Positions 1 through 9,023 of a stretch of DNA of 64,000 nucleotides are shown in pieces; the stretch's first letter is position 1, and the number at the start of each line of letters is the position of its first letter. This stretch comes from Chlorobaculum sp. MV4-Y (lineage in GTDB: Bacteria; Bacteroidota; Chlorobiia; Chlorobiales; Chlorobiaceae), in NCBI RefSeq assembly GCF_025244685.1, contig NZ_CP104202.1, forward strand, positions 932,323 to 996,322, given 5' to 3'. The notes under the pieces are model-generated. The model was not told where the DNA came from. It saw only the letters and a program-made list of their open reading frames with translations, and searched no databases. Both the position numbers and the translations under genes were made by a program.

Positions 1-2280
1 CTCAACACCAACTGGCGCTCGATGCCAAAGCTGCTCGACGGCTTCAATCGGCTTTTCGACCATGCCCGCCAGCCCTTCGTTTTCGACGGCATACCGTCAC
101 CGCCGCTCGTGGCGGGCCGCCTCACCGCCGAAAGCTCCGCCGAGCCGCCGCTCGAACTCTGCCTGCTCGATGGCGGCGAGGAGGACGGCAGCCTGAAAAG
201 CGGCGACGCCACGCAGTTCGCAGCGGAAGCGTGCGCTTCGATGGTGGCCGAAACGATCGGTGGTGGCACGGAAGCGAGCGACATCGCGGTGATCGTGCGC
301 ACCCACCGGCAGGCCCGGCTGATGCAGGCGACGCTGCGTAAAGCGGGCATCGTGTCGGTCATGCGCAGCGACGAAAGCGTCTTCGCCTCCATCGAGGCCG
401 AGGAGGTGCGCATGCTCGTGTCGGCGCTCGCCGATCCGGGCCGCGAAACGCTCGTACGCGCTGCGCTCGTTACGCCGATTTTCGGCCTGAACGGTAGCGA
501 CATCGCCCGCCTCAACAGCGACGAAAACGCTTGGGCCGCGCGGTTGCAGGAGTTTCGCGACTACCACCGCCTCTGGCGAGAGCGCGGCTTCATGGTGATG
601 GCCCGTGAGCTGATGCGCCGCGAAGGGGTACGCGAGCGACTGTTGGCCACGGCGGGCGCGTCCGGCGAGCGGGCGCTGACCAACGTGCTGCACTGCTTCG
701 AGCTGCTGCATCGCGAGGCGCACGCCAGGGGGCTTGGTATGGAGAGTCTCGTGGCGTGGTTCAGCGAGCGCGTGGCGAGGCGCGAGCGCGGCGAGGAGTA
801 CCAGATTCGCCTCGAAAGCGACGAACCGGCGGTCAAAATCGTCACAGCGCACGTCAGCAAAGGGTTGCAGTACCCGGTCGTCTTTTGCCCGTTCCAGTTC
901 GTCGGCGGCAACGGCAAGGATGAGGTGGCGCTGTGCCACGATGAGGCTGGGCGGATGCTCCGCGATTTCGGTTCGGCAGCGCTCGCCCGTCACCGGACGC
1001 TTGCCGCGCGGGAGACGCTCGCCGAAAACCTGCGGCTCTTCTACGTCGCTCTGACGCGGGCCGAACAGCGCTGCATCTTCTTCACCACCCGCATCGTCGA
1101 TGGCCGCAAAAGCGGCAAGCCGCCGCAACTTGCGCCTGCATCATATTTACTCTACGCCTCGGACGACGCCCGCCGTAGCGTCGATCCGGTTGCCAACGCG
1201 ACGGCTGAGCTTTCGGCAATTGGCGTGGATACAATGGCCGGACGATTGGAGAAACTGGCGGATGAATCGGATGGCGCAATGCAGGTCAAACGGCTGACGC
1301 TGGGCGACGATTTCCGCGTGAGCGTCCCGTCTGCCGGAACGACGGAGCAGCCTGAACTCGTGCTTCGCCGGTTCGAGAAAATCCTCGAAACCGACTGGCG
1401 GATTGCGAGTTTCACCACGCTCAGCCGCCACAAGCACATGGCTTTCGAGCTGCCCGACCGCGACGAAAGCGCTCCGGCGGAACCCGCCGCGCCGCTCGCG
1501 CTGCCGGAAGCGGATCGCTCCATTTTCGCCTTTCCGAAAGGAGCCGGAGCGGGCATCCTGATGCACTCGATCTTCGAGACGCTCGACTTCGCCTCGGCAT
1601 CGGAGACCGACATCGACACGGCCTGCGCGACGGCGCTCGACCGGTACGGCTTTGATGAGGCGTGGCAACCGGCGCTTGCCGGCATGGCGAGGGAGGTGCT
1701 CGCAACGCCGCTTTCGTCGCCCGGCGGCCCATTCACCCTCGGCGGCCTGAAGCCGCGAACATGGTTCACCGAGCTGGAGTTCTTCTTCCCGCTCAAACGC
1801 ATCACCGCGCCGGAGTTGGCCGAAATGCTTGCGCAACATGGCGTTATCCCTGCGGGCGCCGATCCTGCCGCCGCGTTGCAGGCGCTCGATTTCGCGCCGG
1901 TGAAGGGGATGCTGATGGGTTTCATGGACATGGTGTTCGAGGTCCGGGGGCGATTCTGGCTGCTCGACTGGAAGTCCAACCATCTCGGCAATTCGGTCGA
2001 GGAGTACCGCCGCGAGCGGCTCGAACAGGCGATGACGGACAACCTCTACCGCCTGCAATACCTGCTCTACACGGTCGCGCTCGACCGCTACCTCTCGCTG
2101 CGCGTGCCGGGCTACCGCTACGAAACGCACTTCGGCGGCGCAATCTACGTCTTTGTCCGTGGCGTCAGTGCCGAACGCGGCGAAGCGTTCGGTTTCTACC
2201 GTGACCTGCCGTCCGTGGAGCTGATCCGCGAACTGAGCGAACTGCTTGTCGAAATGCCAACGGGGGAGGACGAAGGATGA
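1..2280 (+). CDS. recB: Exodeoxyribonuclease V beta subunit RecB (3' part, start outside window)
   Basis: RecB is the 3'-5' helicase and the nuclease of the RecBCD enzyme, which processes double-strand breaks and degrades linear DNA. The reading frame is open from the first base, and TNWRS (residues 3-7 of the visible part) is a UvrD-type helicase motif, so the real start lies upstream. Later come a motif V-like stretch (HVSKGLQYP, about residue 285) and motif VI (LFYVALTRAEQ, about residue 350). The C-terminal RecB nuclease domain shows GFMDMVF (about 640) and LLDWKSN (about 655), the PD-(D/E)XK signature. About 759 residues are visible, so the Walker A part is missing. The stop overlaps the start of recD by 4 bases, as expected for one operon; recC is presumably upstream. 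Confidence 0.93.
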   Translation, partial: LNTNWRSMPKLLDGFNRLFDHARQPFVFDGIPSPPLVAGRLTAESSAEPPLELCLLDGGEEDGSLKSGDATQFAAEACASMVAETIGGGTEASDIAVIVRTHRQARLMQATLRKAGIVSVMRSDESVFASIEAEEVRMLVSALADPGRETLVRAALVTPIFGLNGSDIARLNSDENAWAARLQEFRDYHRLWRERGFMVMARELMRREGVRERLLATAGASGERALTNVLHCFELLHREAHARGLGMESLVAWFSERVARRERGEEYQIRLESDEPAVKIVTAHVSKGLQYPVVFCPFQFVGGNGKDEVALCHDEAGRMLRDFGSAALARHRTLAARETLAENLRLFYVALTRAEQRCIFFTTRIVDGRKSGKPPQLAPASYLLYASDDARRSVDPVANATAELSAIGVDTMAGRLEKLADESDGAMQVKRLTLGDDFRVSVPSAGTTEQPELVLRRFEKILETDWRIASFTTLSRHKHMAFELPDRDESAPAEPAAPLALPEADRSIFAFPKGAGAGILMHSIFETLDFASASETDIDTACATALDRYGFDEAWQPALAGMAREVLATPLSSPGGPFTLGGLKPRTWFTELEFFFPLKRITAPELAEMLAQHGVIPAGADPAAALQALDFAPVKGMLMGFMDMVFEVRGRFWLLDWKSNHLGNSVEEYRRERLEQAMTDNLYRLQYLLYTVALDRYLSLRVPGYRYETHFGGAIYVFVRGVSAERGEAFGFYRDLPSVELIRELSELLVEMPTGEDEG

Positions 2281-4031
2281 TCGATTTCATCGAACGACCT
2301 ATCGACCGGCAGGCGGCGGCGTTTCTCTGCCGGGGCGTGACGGAAAATGCGGAACTGCTGCGCACTGTCGTTTCGCTGCTCAGTCAAGCGGTGGGGCAGG
2401 GGCATGTCTGCCTCGATCTGGAGGAGATCGCCGAAGAGGCTGTGCGAATTCCCGGAGAGGAAGAGGCGCTGCGTCTGCCCGACGCCGCCAGCCTCATCAC
2501 CGCTCTGCGCTCGCTGCCGACGCTCGGCGAGCCGGGGGAGCATCGCCCGCTGATTCTCGACGACGCCGGACGGCTTTATCTTTATCGCTACTTCCGTTAC
2601 GAAACGCTGCTTGCCGACGCCATCCGCGCCCGCGCTGGGTCGGAGAGCGTCGAGATCGGCGAAGCCGCGCTTGCCGCGCAGCTCGACCGCTACTTCGGCC
2701 CCGATTCATCGGGGGAGGATCGCCAGAGGCAGTCTGCGCTGACGGCGCTCAGGCGGCGCTTTTCGGTCATCTCCGGCGGCCCTGGCACCGGCAAAACCAC
2801 CACCGTCGTGCGCATCCTCGGCCTGTTGCTCGAACAACCCGGCGGAGAGCGCCTGCGCATCGCGATGGCCGCGCCCACCGGCAAAGCCGCCGCGCGTCTC
2901 GCTTCGTCCATCGCCTCGCTTCGCGACGCGCTGCCGTGCGCCGAAAAGGTGAAAGGTGCGATTCCGAGCCAGGTCACGACGATCCACCGACTGCTCGGCA
3001 CCTTGCCCGGCTCGGCCGGTTTTCGTCACAACGAGCGCAACCCGCTACCTTGCGACACCGTGATTGTCGATGAGGCCTCGATGGTCGATCTGCCGCTCAT
3101 GACGGCACTCGTCACGGCGCTCCCGCCGCACGCCCGGCTCATCCTCATCGGCGACCGCGACCAGCTCGCCTCGGTCGAAGCCGGGGCGGTGCTTGGCGAC
3201 ATCTGCCGCGCCGCCGAATCGCCCGACTCTGCAATCGCCGGATGCGTCACTGTACTCGACCGCAACTATCGCTTCGGCGACGGCTCCGGCATCGCCGCCC
3301 TGAGCCGCGCCGTCAACGCTGGCGACGACCGCGAAGCCTTCCGCCTGTTCGCCGATTCCGGCAGCAGCACGATTGCGCTCGAAGCGCCGCCGACGCGCGA
3401 AACGCTCAAAAAGCGCCTCACCGCCGTGGTACTCGAAGGCTTCCGCCCCTGCCTCGAAGCCGAAACGCCCCTCGAAGCGCTGCGCCGCTTCGACCGCTTC
3501 CGCATCCTCACCGCTCTCCGCGAAGGCCCGTGGGGAGCAGCCGGCATGAACCACACCGCCGAAACGCTGCTCCACGAGGCCGGTCTCATCCGCTGCGACA
3601 CGCCGTTCTACCGTGGCCGCCCAGTGCTCGTCACCGAAAATGACTACACCCACAAACTCTTCAATGGCGACACCGGCATCATTCTTCCCGACCCCGAAAA
3701 CGGCAACCTCCGAGCCTTCTTCGCGGCTCCCGACGGCACCATCCGAGCTATCCCCCCGGAATTTCTGCCCAAGCGCGAAACCGCTTTCGCCATGACCGTT
3801 CACAAAAGCCAGGGATCTGAGTTTGACAGGGTTTTTGATGGTTTTGCCGCCAGAGGATACTCTTTTGCTGACGAGGGAGCTGATTTATACGGGGATTACG
3901 AGAGCGAAGCAGTCGGTGACGATCTGGAGCGAAGAAGCTGTTTTCGGCGCCGCAGTGAAGCGCCGGACGGAGCGGAGAAGCGGGTTGAGGGAGAGGTTTT
4001 TGAAAAACAAGTGAGATTTAACCGGACGTAA
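2277..4031 (+). CDS. recD: Exodeoxyribonuclease V alpha subunit RecD, frameshifted near the 3' end
   Basis: RecD is the 5'-3' helicase subunit of RecBCD. Visible are Walker A (GGPGTGKTTT, about residues 166-175), Walker B (VDEASMVD, about 264), GDRDQLASVEAGAVLGD, and motif V-like VHKSQGSEFDR (about 507). Right after EFDRV the frame loses family similarity. The expected ending (MVLPPEDTLLLTREL, then YTGITRAKQS) continues in another frame from about 3832 to a stop at 4014. Reading GTTTTTG at 3831-3837 with one T fewer joins the two halves exactly. So this copy has a +1 indel in a T5 run. As written, the protein has about 65 foreign C-terminal residues and lacks the final helicase motif (YTGITRAK). 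Confidence 0.88.
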   Translation: MIDFIERPIDRQAAAFLCRGVTENAELLRTVVSLLSQAVGQGHVCLDLEEIAEEAVRIPGEEEALRLPDAASLITALRSLPTLGEPGEHRPLILDDAGRLYLYRYFRYETLLADAIRARAGSESVEIGEAALAAQLDRYFGPDSSGEDRQRQSALTALRRRFSVISGGPGTGKTTTVVRILGLLLEQPGGERLRIAMAAPTGKAAARLASSIASLRDALPCAEKVKGAIPSQVTTIHRLLGTLPGSAGFRHNERNPLPCDTVIVDEASMVDLPLMTALVTALPPHARLILIGDRDQLASVEAGAVLGDICRAAESPDSAIAGCVTVLDRNYRFGDGSGIAALSRAVNAGDDREAFRLFADSGSSTIALEAPPTRETLKKRLTAVVLEGFRPCLEAETPLEALRRFDRFRILTALREGPWGAAGMNHTAETLLHEAGLIRCDTPFYRGRPVLVTENDYTHKLFNGDTGIILPDPENGNLRAFFAAPDGTIRAIPPEFLPKRETAFAMTVHKSQGSEFDRVFDGFAARGYSFADEGADLYGDYESEAVGDDLERRSCFRRRSEAPDGAEKRVEGEVFEKQVRFNRT

Positions 4032-4097
4032 GCCTGAAAAAGCGGGAGCACTTGGTTGTGGAAAAAATGATTCAAATCAACCAAGGAGGTTCCACGC

Positions 4098-4667
4098 ATG
4101 AAAACCAGGCATTACAGTACAGAACAGATCATCAGCACCTTAAAGGAAGCCGATTCCGGCATACCGGTCAAGGATCTTTATCGTCAACACGGCCTCAGCG
4201 ATGCGACGATTGACAACTGGAAATCGAAGTACGGCAGCATGACGGTCAGTGAAGCCAAGCGCAACGCTGTCAGGCACTTGCATGAACACTTCGGGCGGCG
4301 TTTTAGAAAGCTCTGTATGCTGATTGGGCTGAGCCGTACAAGTTGGCATGACAAACCCAAACCGGATACCCATGAACCGGTTCGCCAGCGATTATGGGAG
4401 TTGGCCGATGAACAGAAGCGTCGGAAATTCGATAACGCCCCTGCATTCATCGGGAAAGCTCTTGATGCATGGGCGCATCGTCATGGAGTTAAACTGGTGT
4501 TCAATCGTCCGGGCAAACCGGTCGACAACACCTCTATTCGAGAGATCATCGGGCAATGGCAGGAGGATGACAATTCGATCCGCCCGCACAGCTCTTCAGG
4601 AAGGCTGATACCGGAAGAATTGATGGTTCAGCAAACGGATTTTTACCAAAAAGAAGTGGTCTTATAG
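4098..4667 (+). pseudogene. Collapsed IS3-family transposase (OrfA joined to OrfB scraps)
   Basis: The 189-residue frame starts after a good ribosome site (AAGGAGG, 8 bases before the ATG). Residues 1-55 look like an IS3 OrfA helix-turn-helix (YSTEQIISTLKEAD ... DATIDNWKSKYG). They run directly into pieces of OrfB: an RRFRKLCMLIGLSRTSW segment, a short HRHGVKLVFNRPGKPVDN catalytic-core fragment, and the C-terminal DDNSIRPHSSSG motif. A complete OrfB would be about 280 residues, and most of the DDE core is missing, so internal deletions have fused the remains. It cannot be an active transposase. It sits between recD and the TonB receptor gene. I could not define terminal inverted repeats. Confidence 0.8.
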
Positions 4668-4760
4668 ACGGGGGCACGTCATACGCGGCCCGAGACTGAT
4701 TTGCTTCTGTCCTCTGGGTAGTCGTTTTATTCTTAACTCTCTTTATTACATGATTTTATC

Positions 4761-6909
4761 ATGAAAAATACAAATGATATTCTGCTGAAGTTCAAGCCGC
4801 TTGCTACACTTCTGGTTTCCCTGGCAATGGCTCCGGTGTCGGCTCCGGCAGCCGAGGTGCAGTCCGAGGAGATTGTCGTCAAAGGGACGGTTAATGCAAC
4901 GCAAGGTTCGATTGAGTCGAAACGCCTGAAGAGCAGCGATACGACGACGATGCTCGAAGACACTGCTGGCGTCAACGTTCAGTCCGCAGGCGGGGTCTCC
5001 GGTCTGCCGGTCATCAACGGTCTGGCCGATGACCGGTTGCTGATCGCTGTCGATAACATGCTCGTCTGCTCGGCGTGCGGCAACCATATGAACCCGCCGC
5101 TCTCCTACATGCCCTCTTCAAGCGTCGGGAACATCTATGTTAACTCCTGCGTCGTCCCGGTCAGCAAGGGAGGCGACAGCATCGGCGGCATGATCCATGT
5201 TGAATCGGCAACCGCCGCTCTATGCTGTTGATGACCAGCTCCGAACCGAGGGCGTTGTCTCCTCTTATTACCGAAGCAAGAACCATGCCGCCGGAGCTTC
5301 GTTTGGCGCTACCGTGGCCAGCAGGAACCTGAGCCTCGGCGTTACGGCCTCGATCGATCACGCCGATGATTACCGCGACGGGAACGGGAACAAGATCACC
5401 TCCACCTATTACGAGGCGCGAAATTTCGGTTTGACCCTCGGGGCCAGGTCAGAAAATCATCGCCTGACGCTCAAAGCGGGTCACCAGTACATTCCGGGCC
5501 AGGGGTTCGTCAACCAGTGGATGGACATGCTCGTGAACAACTCCTCTTTCGTCAATCTCGGCTATCACGGAAGTTTTGACTGGGGCGCGATCGACGCTAC
5601 CGGCTACTGGCAGAACACCTGGCACAAAATGGACTCCGGTGACGACAAGCTACCAATCGCGCTTGCTCCGCCGGTGAGCATGCCCTACATGCCGATGATA
5701 ACCCGAGGTGTTTCTGTCGGTTATACCCTCAAGACGGGAATCAACCTTTCCGATGACGACATCCTCAGAGTCGGCAACGAGTTCCACCGGTTCAGCCTGA
5801 ACGACTACTGGCCGCCCGTGGAGGGCTATCCTTCGATGTGGCCGGAAACGTTCCTGAACATCAACCACGGCCATCGCGATCGTTACGCTATTTTCGCGGA
5901 GTGGGAAGGGAAAGTATCCACCGACATGACGGCAATTCTCGGTGTGCGCAACGAGCAGGTGCGGATGGACACCGGTGACGTGCAGGGCTATTCGGGTGCT
6001 GCGATGTATTCAACACCTGCCGCTGCTTTCAATGCAGCGGATCATGCAAAGAGCGACAGCAACTGGGATTTCAGCGCACTGCTGAAGTTCGAGCCGGATG
6101 CTGCTTCGACTTATGAACTCGGTTATTCGCGCAAGACCCGCTCGCCCAATCTCTACGAGCGCTATGCCTGGTGCACCACCTGGATGACCAGCGGGATGCT
6201 GGGCTGGTTCGGCGACGGCAACGGGTATGTGGGCAATCTGAACCTCAGGCCGGAAATCGCCCACACGATCAGCGTGTCCGGGACGTGGCGCGATGCGGAG
6301 CGCAATGCGTGGCAACTGAAGATCACGCCGTACTTCACGTATGTGCATGATTACATCGATGTGAAGAAAATCGGAGAAAAAACCTTTCCTGCCCCCGGCA
6401 ATGAGGTGCGCAACATCCTTCAGTTTACCAACATCAATGCCGAACTTTACGGTATCAATGTCTCGGGTTCGGTGGCACTCTGGAATAGCGAAGGGTTTGG
6501 CAACGGACGGCTTAACGGAACGCTCGGCTACGTTCATGGCATCGACATCGCAAATGGCGACAGCCTCTATCACATGATGCCGTTCAATGCCCGGTTGTCG
6601 CTGGAACAGAAACTTTCGGGCTTCACCAACACCTTTGAGATGGAGCTGGTATCGACGAAGAGCAAAACTGATCCGCTCCGGTTCGAGCCGCGAACGTCGG
6701 GCTATGTGCTGGTCAACATCGGCACGGCCTACGAGTACAAGAACCTGAGGGTCGATGTCGGAGTAACGAATCTGTTCGACAGGTTCTACTATCTCCCGCT
6801 GGGCGGCATCAATTACGATGATTTTCTTGCGAGCAAGAAGAGTACCGCATTCGAGCCGCTTGCCGGAATGGGACGTTCATTCAACGTAGCATTCACCCAG
6901 AAGTTCTGA
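4761..6909 (+). pseudogene. TonB-dependent receptor, OprC/NosA copper type, frameshifted
   Basis: An outer-membrane gated channel driven by TonB. The first frame (4761-5231) has a signal peptide ending near APAAEV and a plug domain. The second (5197-6909) holds the beta-barrel and ends in the aromatic-terminated strand FNVAFTQKF. The frames meet at about 5212-5218, where ACCGCCGCTC has one base too many; removing it reads HVESATPLYAVDD across the join. The plug has CGNHM followed by NPPLSYM (Cys at 5076-5078), and the barrel has WHKMD (5620-5634). These match the CxxxM and HxM copper ligands known for Pseudomonas OprC. Restored length is about 715 residues, normal for the family. It precedes thioredoxin and DsbD genes. 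Substrate copper is inferred from the motifs. Confidence 0.82.
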
Positions 6910-6924
6910 GTAAAGCTGACTCCA

Positions 6925-6960
6925 AAAGCGGAGAATTGCCCTTGTGAAATTCTCCGCTTT
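6925..6960. terminator. Hairpin after the TonB receptor gene
   Basis: A 13-bp perfect stem (6925-6937 with 6948-6960, arms AAAGCGGAGAATT and its complement) around a 10-base loop, 15 bases after the receptor stop. It is bordered by A and T residues, so it can act as an intrinsic terminator, although the T tract is short. Confidence 0.6.
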
Positions 6961-6980
6961 ACTAAAACGTCTCTCGATTT

Positions 6981-6989
6981 TGCTATAAT
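6981..6989 (+). promoter_or_regulatory. Extended -10 promoter candidate for the tlpA cluster
   Basis: TGCTATAAT is a perfect TATAAT hexamer with the TGn extension, lying behind the terminator and 51 bases before the tlpA-like ATG. No convincing -35 is seen, which extended -10 promoters tolerate. It suggests that the redox genes from 7041 have their own start of transcription. Confidence 0.45.
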
Positions 6990-7040
6990 GGCCCTACGGT
7001 GATTCTATGAACTCATTCTTAATCGACAAGTCATACCTTT

Positions 7041-7553
7041 ATGAAGCGATTCACACTCAACACATGCAGGGCGACACTTTTTACCCTTATGCTCTCCTTG
7101 GGCCTGAGTGCCAATGCTCACGCATTTGAAAAAGGAGACAAAGCCGCGGATTTTTCGTTACCCGGCAAACAGGGGACGGTAAAGCTTTCGGACAAGGCGG
7201 GATCGGTGGTCTATCTCGATTTCTGGGCTTCGTGGTGCGGGCCGTGCCGCCAGTCGTTCCCGTGGATGAACGAGATGCAGACGAAGTATAAAGCCAAGGG
7301 CTTTCAGGTCGTCGCCGTCAACCTCGACGCCAAAACCGACGCCGCCGTGAAGTTCCTTGCGCAGGTACCTGCGGATTTTACCGTAGCGTTCGACTCGAAG
7401 GGGCAGATGCCTCGCGTGTACGGCGTGAAGGGTATGCCGACCAGTTTTCTGATCGACAGGAACGGTATGATTCTGTTACAGCACGCCGGATTCAGCTCCT
7501 CTGACAAGGCGGAGCTTGAGCGCCAGATTCAGGCGGCGCTGGGAGTCAAGTGA
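7041..7553 (+). CDS. TlpA/ResA-like periplasmic thiol:disulfide oxidoreductase
   Basis: A 170-residue exported thioredoxin-fold protein. The signal peptide (residues 1-28, cleaved near ANAHA) is followed by an AhpC/TSA-Redoxin type domain with the active site DFWASWCGPCRQ (about residues 62-73) and the cis-proline loop KGMPTSFLID (about 132-141). Such proteins reduce disulfides in the periplasm, for example in apocytochromes or metal-binding proteins, and are recharged by DsbD or CcdA; a dsbD gene lies 2.4 kb downstream in the same cluster. The stop overlaps the next start (TGATG), so the two are translationally coupled. The actual client protein is unknown. Confidence 0.88.
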   Translation: MKRFTLNTCRATLFTLMLSLGLSANAHAFEKGDKAADFSLPGKQGTVKLSDKAGSVVYLDFWASWCGPCRQSFPWMNEMQTKYKAKGFQVVAVNLDAKTDAAVKFLAQVPADFTVAFDSKGQMPRVYGVKGMPTSFLIDRNGMILLQHAGFSSSDKAELERQIQAALGVK

Positions 7554-7786
7554 TGAAAAAAACGATTGTTCTGGCTGGAGGCTCGCTTGTCGCGTTGCTT
7601 GCGATGATATCCGGACTTTCTGGATGTTCGAGCGTTCAGCCGTGGGAAAAGCAGAATCTGGCCAAGCCTGAAATGACCTTTGATCACGATCCGCTCGACG
7701 TACACTACACCGAGCATATCTATAGCAGCAAAGAGGGCGCCTCGGGCGGTTCCGGAGTCGGTGGCGGAGGGTGTGGATGCAATTGA
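7553..7786 (+). CDS. Small DUF4266-like lipoprotein with Gly/Cys-rich tail
   Basis: A 77-residue protein starting at the ATG that overlaps the tlpA stop; a GTG at 7550 is the alternative. It has a lipoprotein signal with the lipobox LSGCSS (about residue 25), then a short conserved stretch (QPWEKQNLAKPEM, LDVHYTEHIYSSKEGA) and a C-terminal tail GGSGVGGGGCGCN. This matches what I know of the DUF4266 family, which sits beside DUF3570, thioredoxin and ApbE genes in many bacteria. The two cysteines in the glycine tail could bind a metal or be modified; that is inference. It overlaps the next gene. Confidence 0.75.
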   Translation: MKKTIVLAGGSLVALLAMISGLSGCSSVQPWEKQNLAKPEMTFDHDPLDVHYTEHIYSSKEGASGGSGVGGGGCGCN

Positions 7787-8973
7787 AAAACAGATCGAAA
7801 ATGGCGACGGCGCTGCTCACCAGTGCTGCCATGCTCCTGCCGTCGGCCAAGAAAGCCCAGGCGGAGGCAGCTCCCGAAGAGGGCGTCGTCAGCCTGAAAT
7901 ACCTGAACTATCACGACAGCCAGACGGGCGACACCGATCTGACGGCGGGCATGTCGATGAATCGTATGACTGTCAACGCATTGTCTTTTTATGGTATGGT
8001 GCCGATTGCGGGCAAGTGGTCGATCGCGACGACCTTCATCGAAGATTCGGTTACCGGCGCATCGCCAACCTACCACGGCTGGAGGTTTCCATCGGAGATC
8101 AAAAACGACAGCTCCTCCGGGGCATCGGGAGACCTGCGGCACGCCGGCGACCTGAGCCTCACCCGTTACTTTTCGCGAGGTACGCTCAGCCTCGGCACGA
8201 GCTACTCGCAGGAGTCCGACTACATTTCACGAGGCATTTCGCTTAACGGCACGCTCTCAACCGAGAGCAAAAACACCACCTTCAGTCTCGGGGCCGCCTA
8301 CAGCAGCGACACGGTTTATCTCGACAAGCCGGCGGTCATCGAGTCAAAGCAAAGCGACACGCCGGGGCGCAAGTGCGTCGTTTCCGGACTGTTCGGCGTG
8401 ACGCAGGTTGTGTCGCAGAACGACATCATGCAGGTGACTGCCACCTATACGCACGGCGACGGTTATTACAGCGATCCATACAAGGATCCTGACGTAAGAC
8501 CCGGCAAACGGCGGATGTTTATCCTCATGACCCGCTGGAACCATCACTTCGACGGACCGGATGGTACAGCGCGGCTTTCGTATCGTTACTATACCGACAC
8601 CTTCGGTATCGAGGCGTATACCTTCACGGCTGAATACGTCCAGCCATTGCCGCATGGCTGGGAGATCACACCGATGGTGAGGTACTATTCGCAAAGCGCC
8701 GCCAGCTTCTACGTGCCAACTGGTGACGATCCGCGTGCAGTGGCCCCGACGAACGGCATGGAGTATTACTCCGAAGATCAGCGGCTATCGGCTTTCGGTG
8801 CATTCAGTTACGGCGTAAAGGTCGCCAAGGAGCTGGGACGAAGCTGGAGCGCCGATGTGAAGTATGAACATTGTGAGCAGCGCTACGACTGGGGCATCAA
8901 CGGCCACGGCGACCCGGGCATCCCGACGTTCGACTTCAGAAGCGTCCAGGTCGGCCTGTCGCGCAAGTTCTGA
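7777..8973 (+). CDS. DUF3570 family outer-membrane protein
   Basis: A 398-residue protein whose start overlaps the end of the DUF4266 gene (ATG at 7777; a GTG at 7771 is possible). The N-terminus is a signal-like segment (MATALLTSAAMLLPSAKKAQA). The rest is rich in alternating aromatic beta-strand patterns (TRWNHHF, ARLSYRYYTDTFGI, VQVGLSRKF at the C-terminus), as expected for an outer-membrane barrel. I assign DUF3570 from these features and from the gene order tlpA-DUF4266-DUF3570-apbE. Its biochemical role is unknown. It probably works with the small lipoprotein encoded just before it. Confidence 0.75.
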   Translation: MQLKNRSKMATALLTSAAMLLPSAKKAQAEAAPEEGVVSLKYLNYHDSQTGDTDLTAGMSMNRMTVNALSFYGMVPIAGKWSIATTFIEDSVTGASPTYHGWRFPSEIKNDSSSGASGDLRHAGDLSLTRYFSRGTLSLGTSYSQESDYISRGISLNGTLSTESKNTTFSLGAAYSSDTVYLDKPAVIESKQSDTPGRKCVVSGLFGVTQVVSQNDIMQVTATYTHGDGYYSDPYKDPDVRPGKRRMFILMTRWNHHFDGPDGTARLSYRYYTDTFGIEAYTFTAEYVQPLPHGWEITPMVRYYSQSAASFYVPTGDDPRAVAPTNGMEYYSEDQRLSAFGAFSYGVKVAKELGRSWSADVKYEHCEQRYDWGINGHGDPGIPTFDFRSVQVGLSRKF

Positions 8974-9023
8974 GGTTGGCCTTTCAAGGAAAAAAGGCTG
9001 AATCGATGTAACTTGCTGCTTCT

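Noticed and set aside
97-2130. Long minus-strand frames over recB
   Set aside because: Low-complexity Arg/Ala/His-rich shadow frames of a GC-rich gene that shows RecB motifs on the plus strand.
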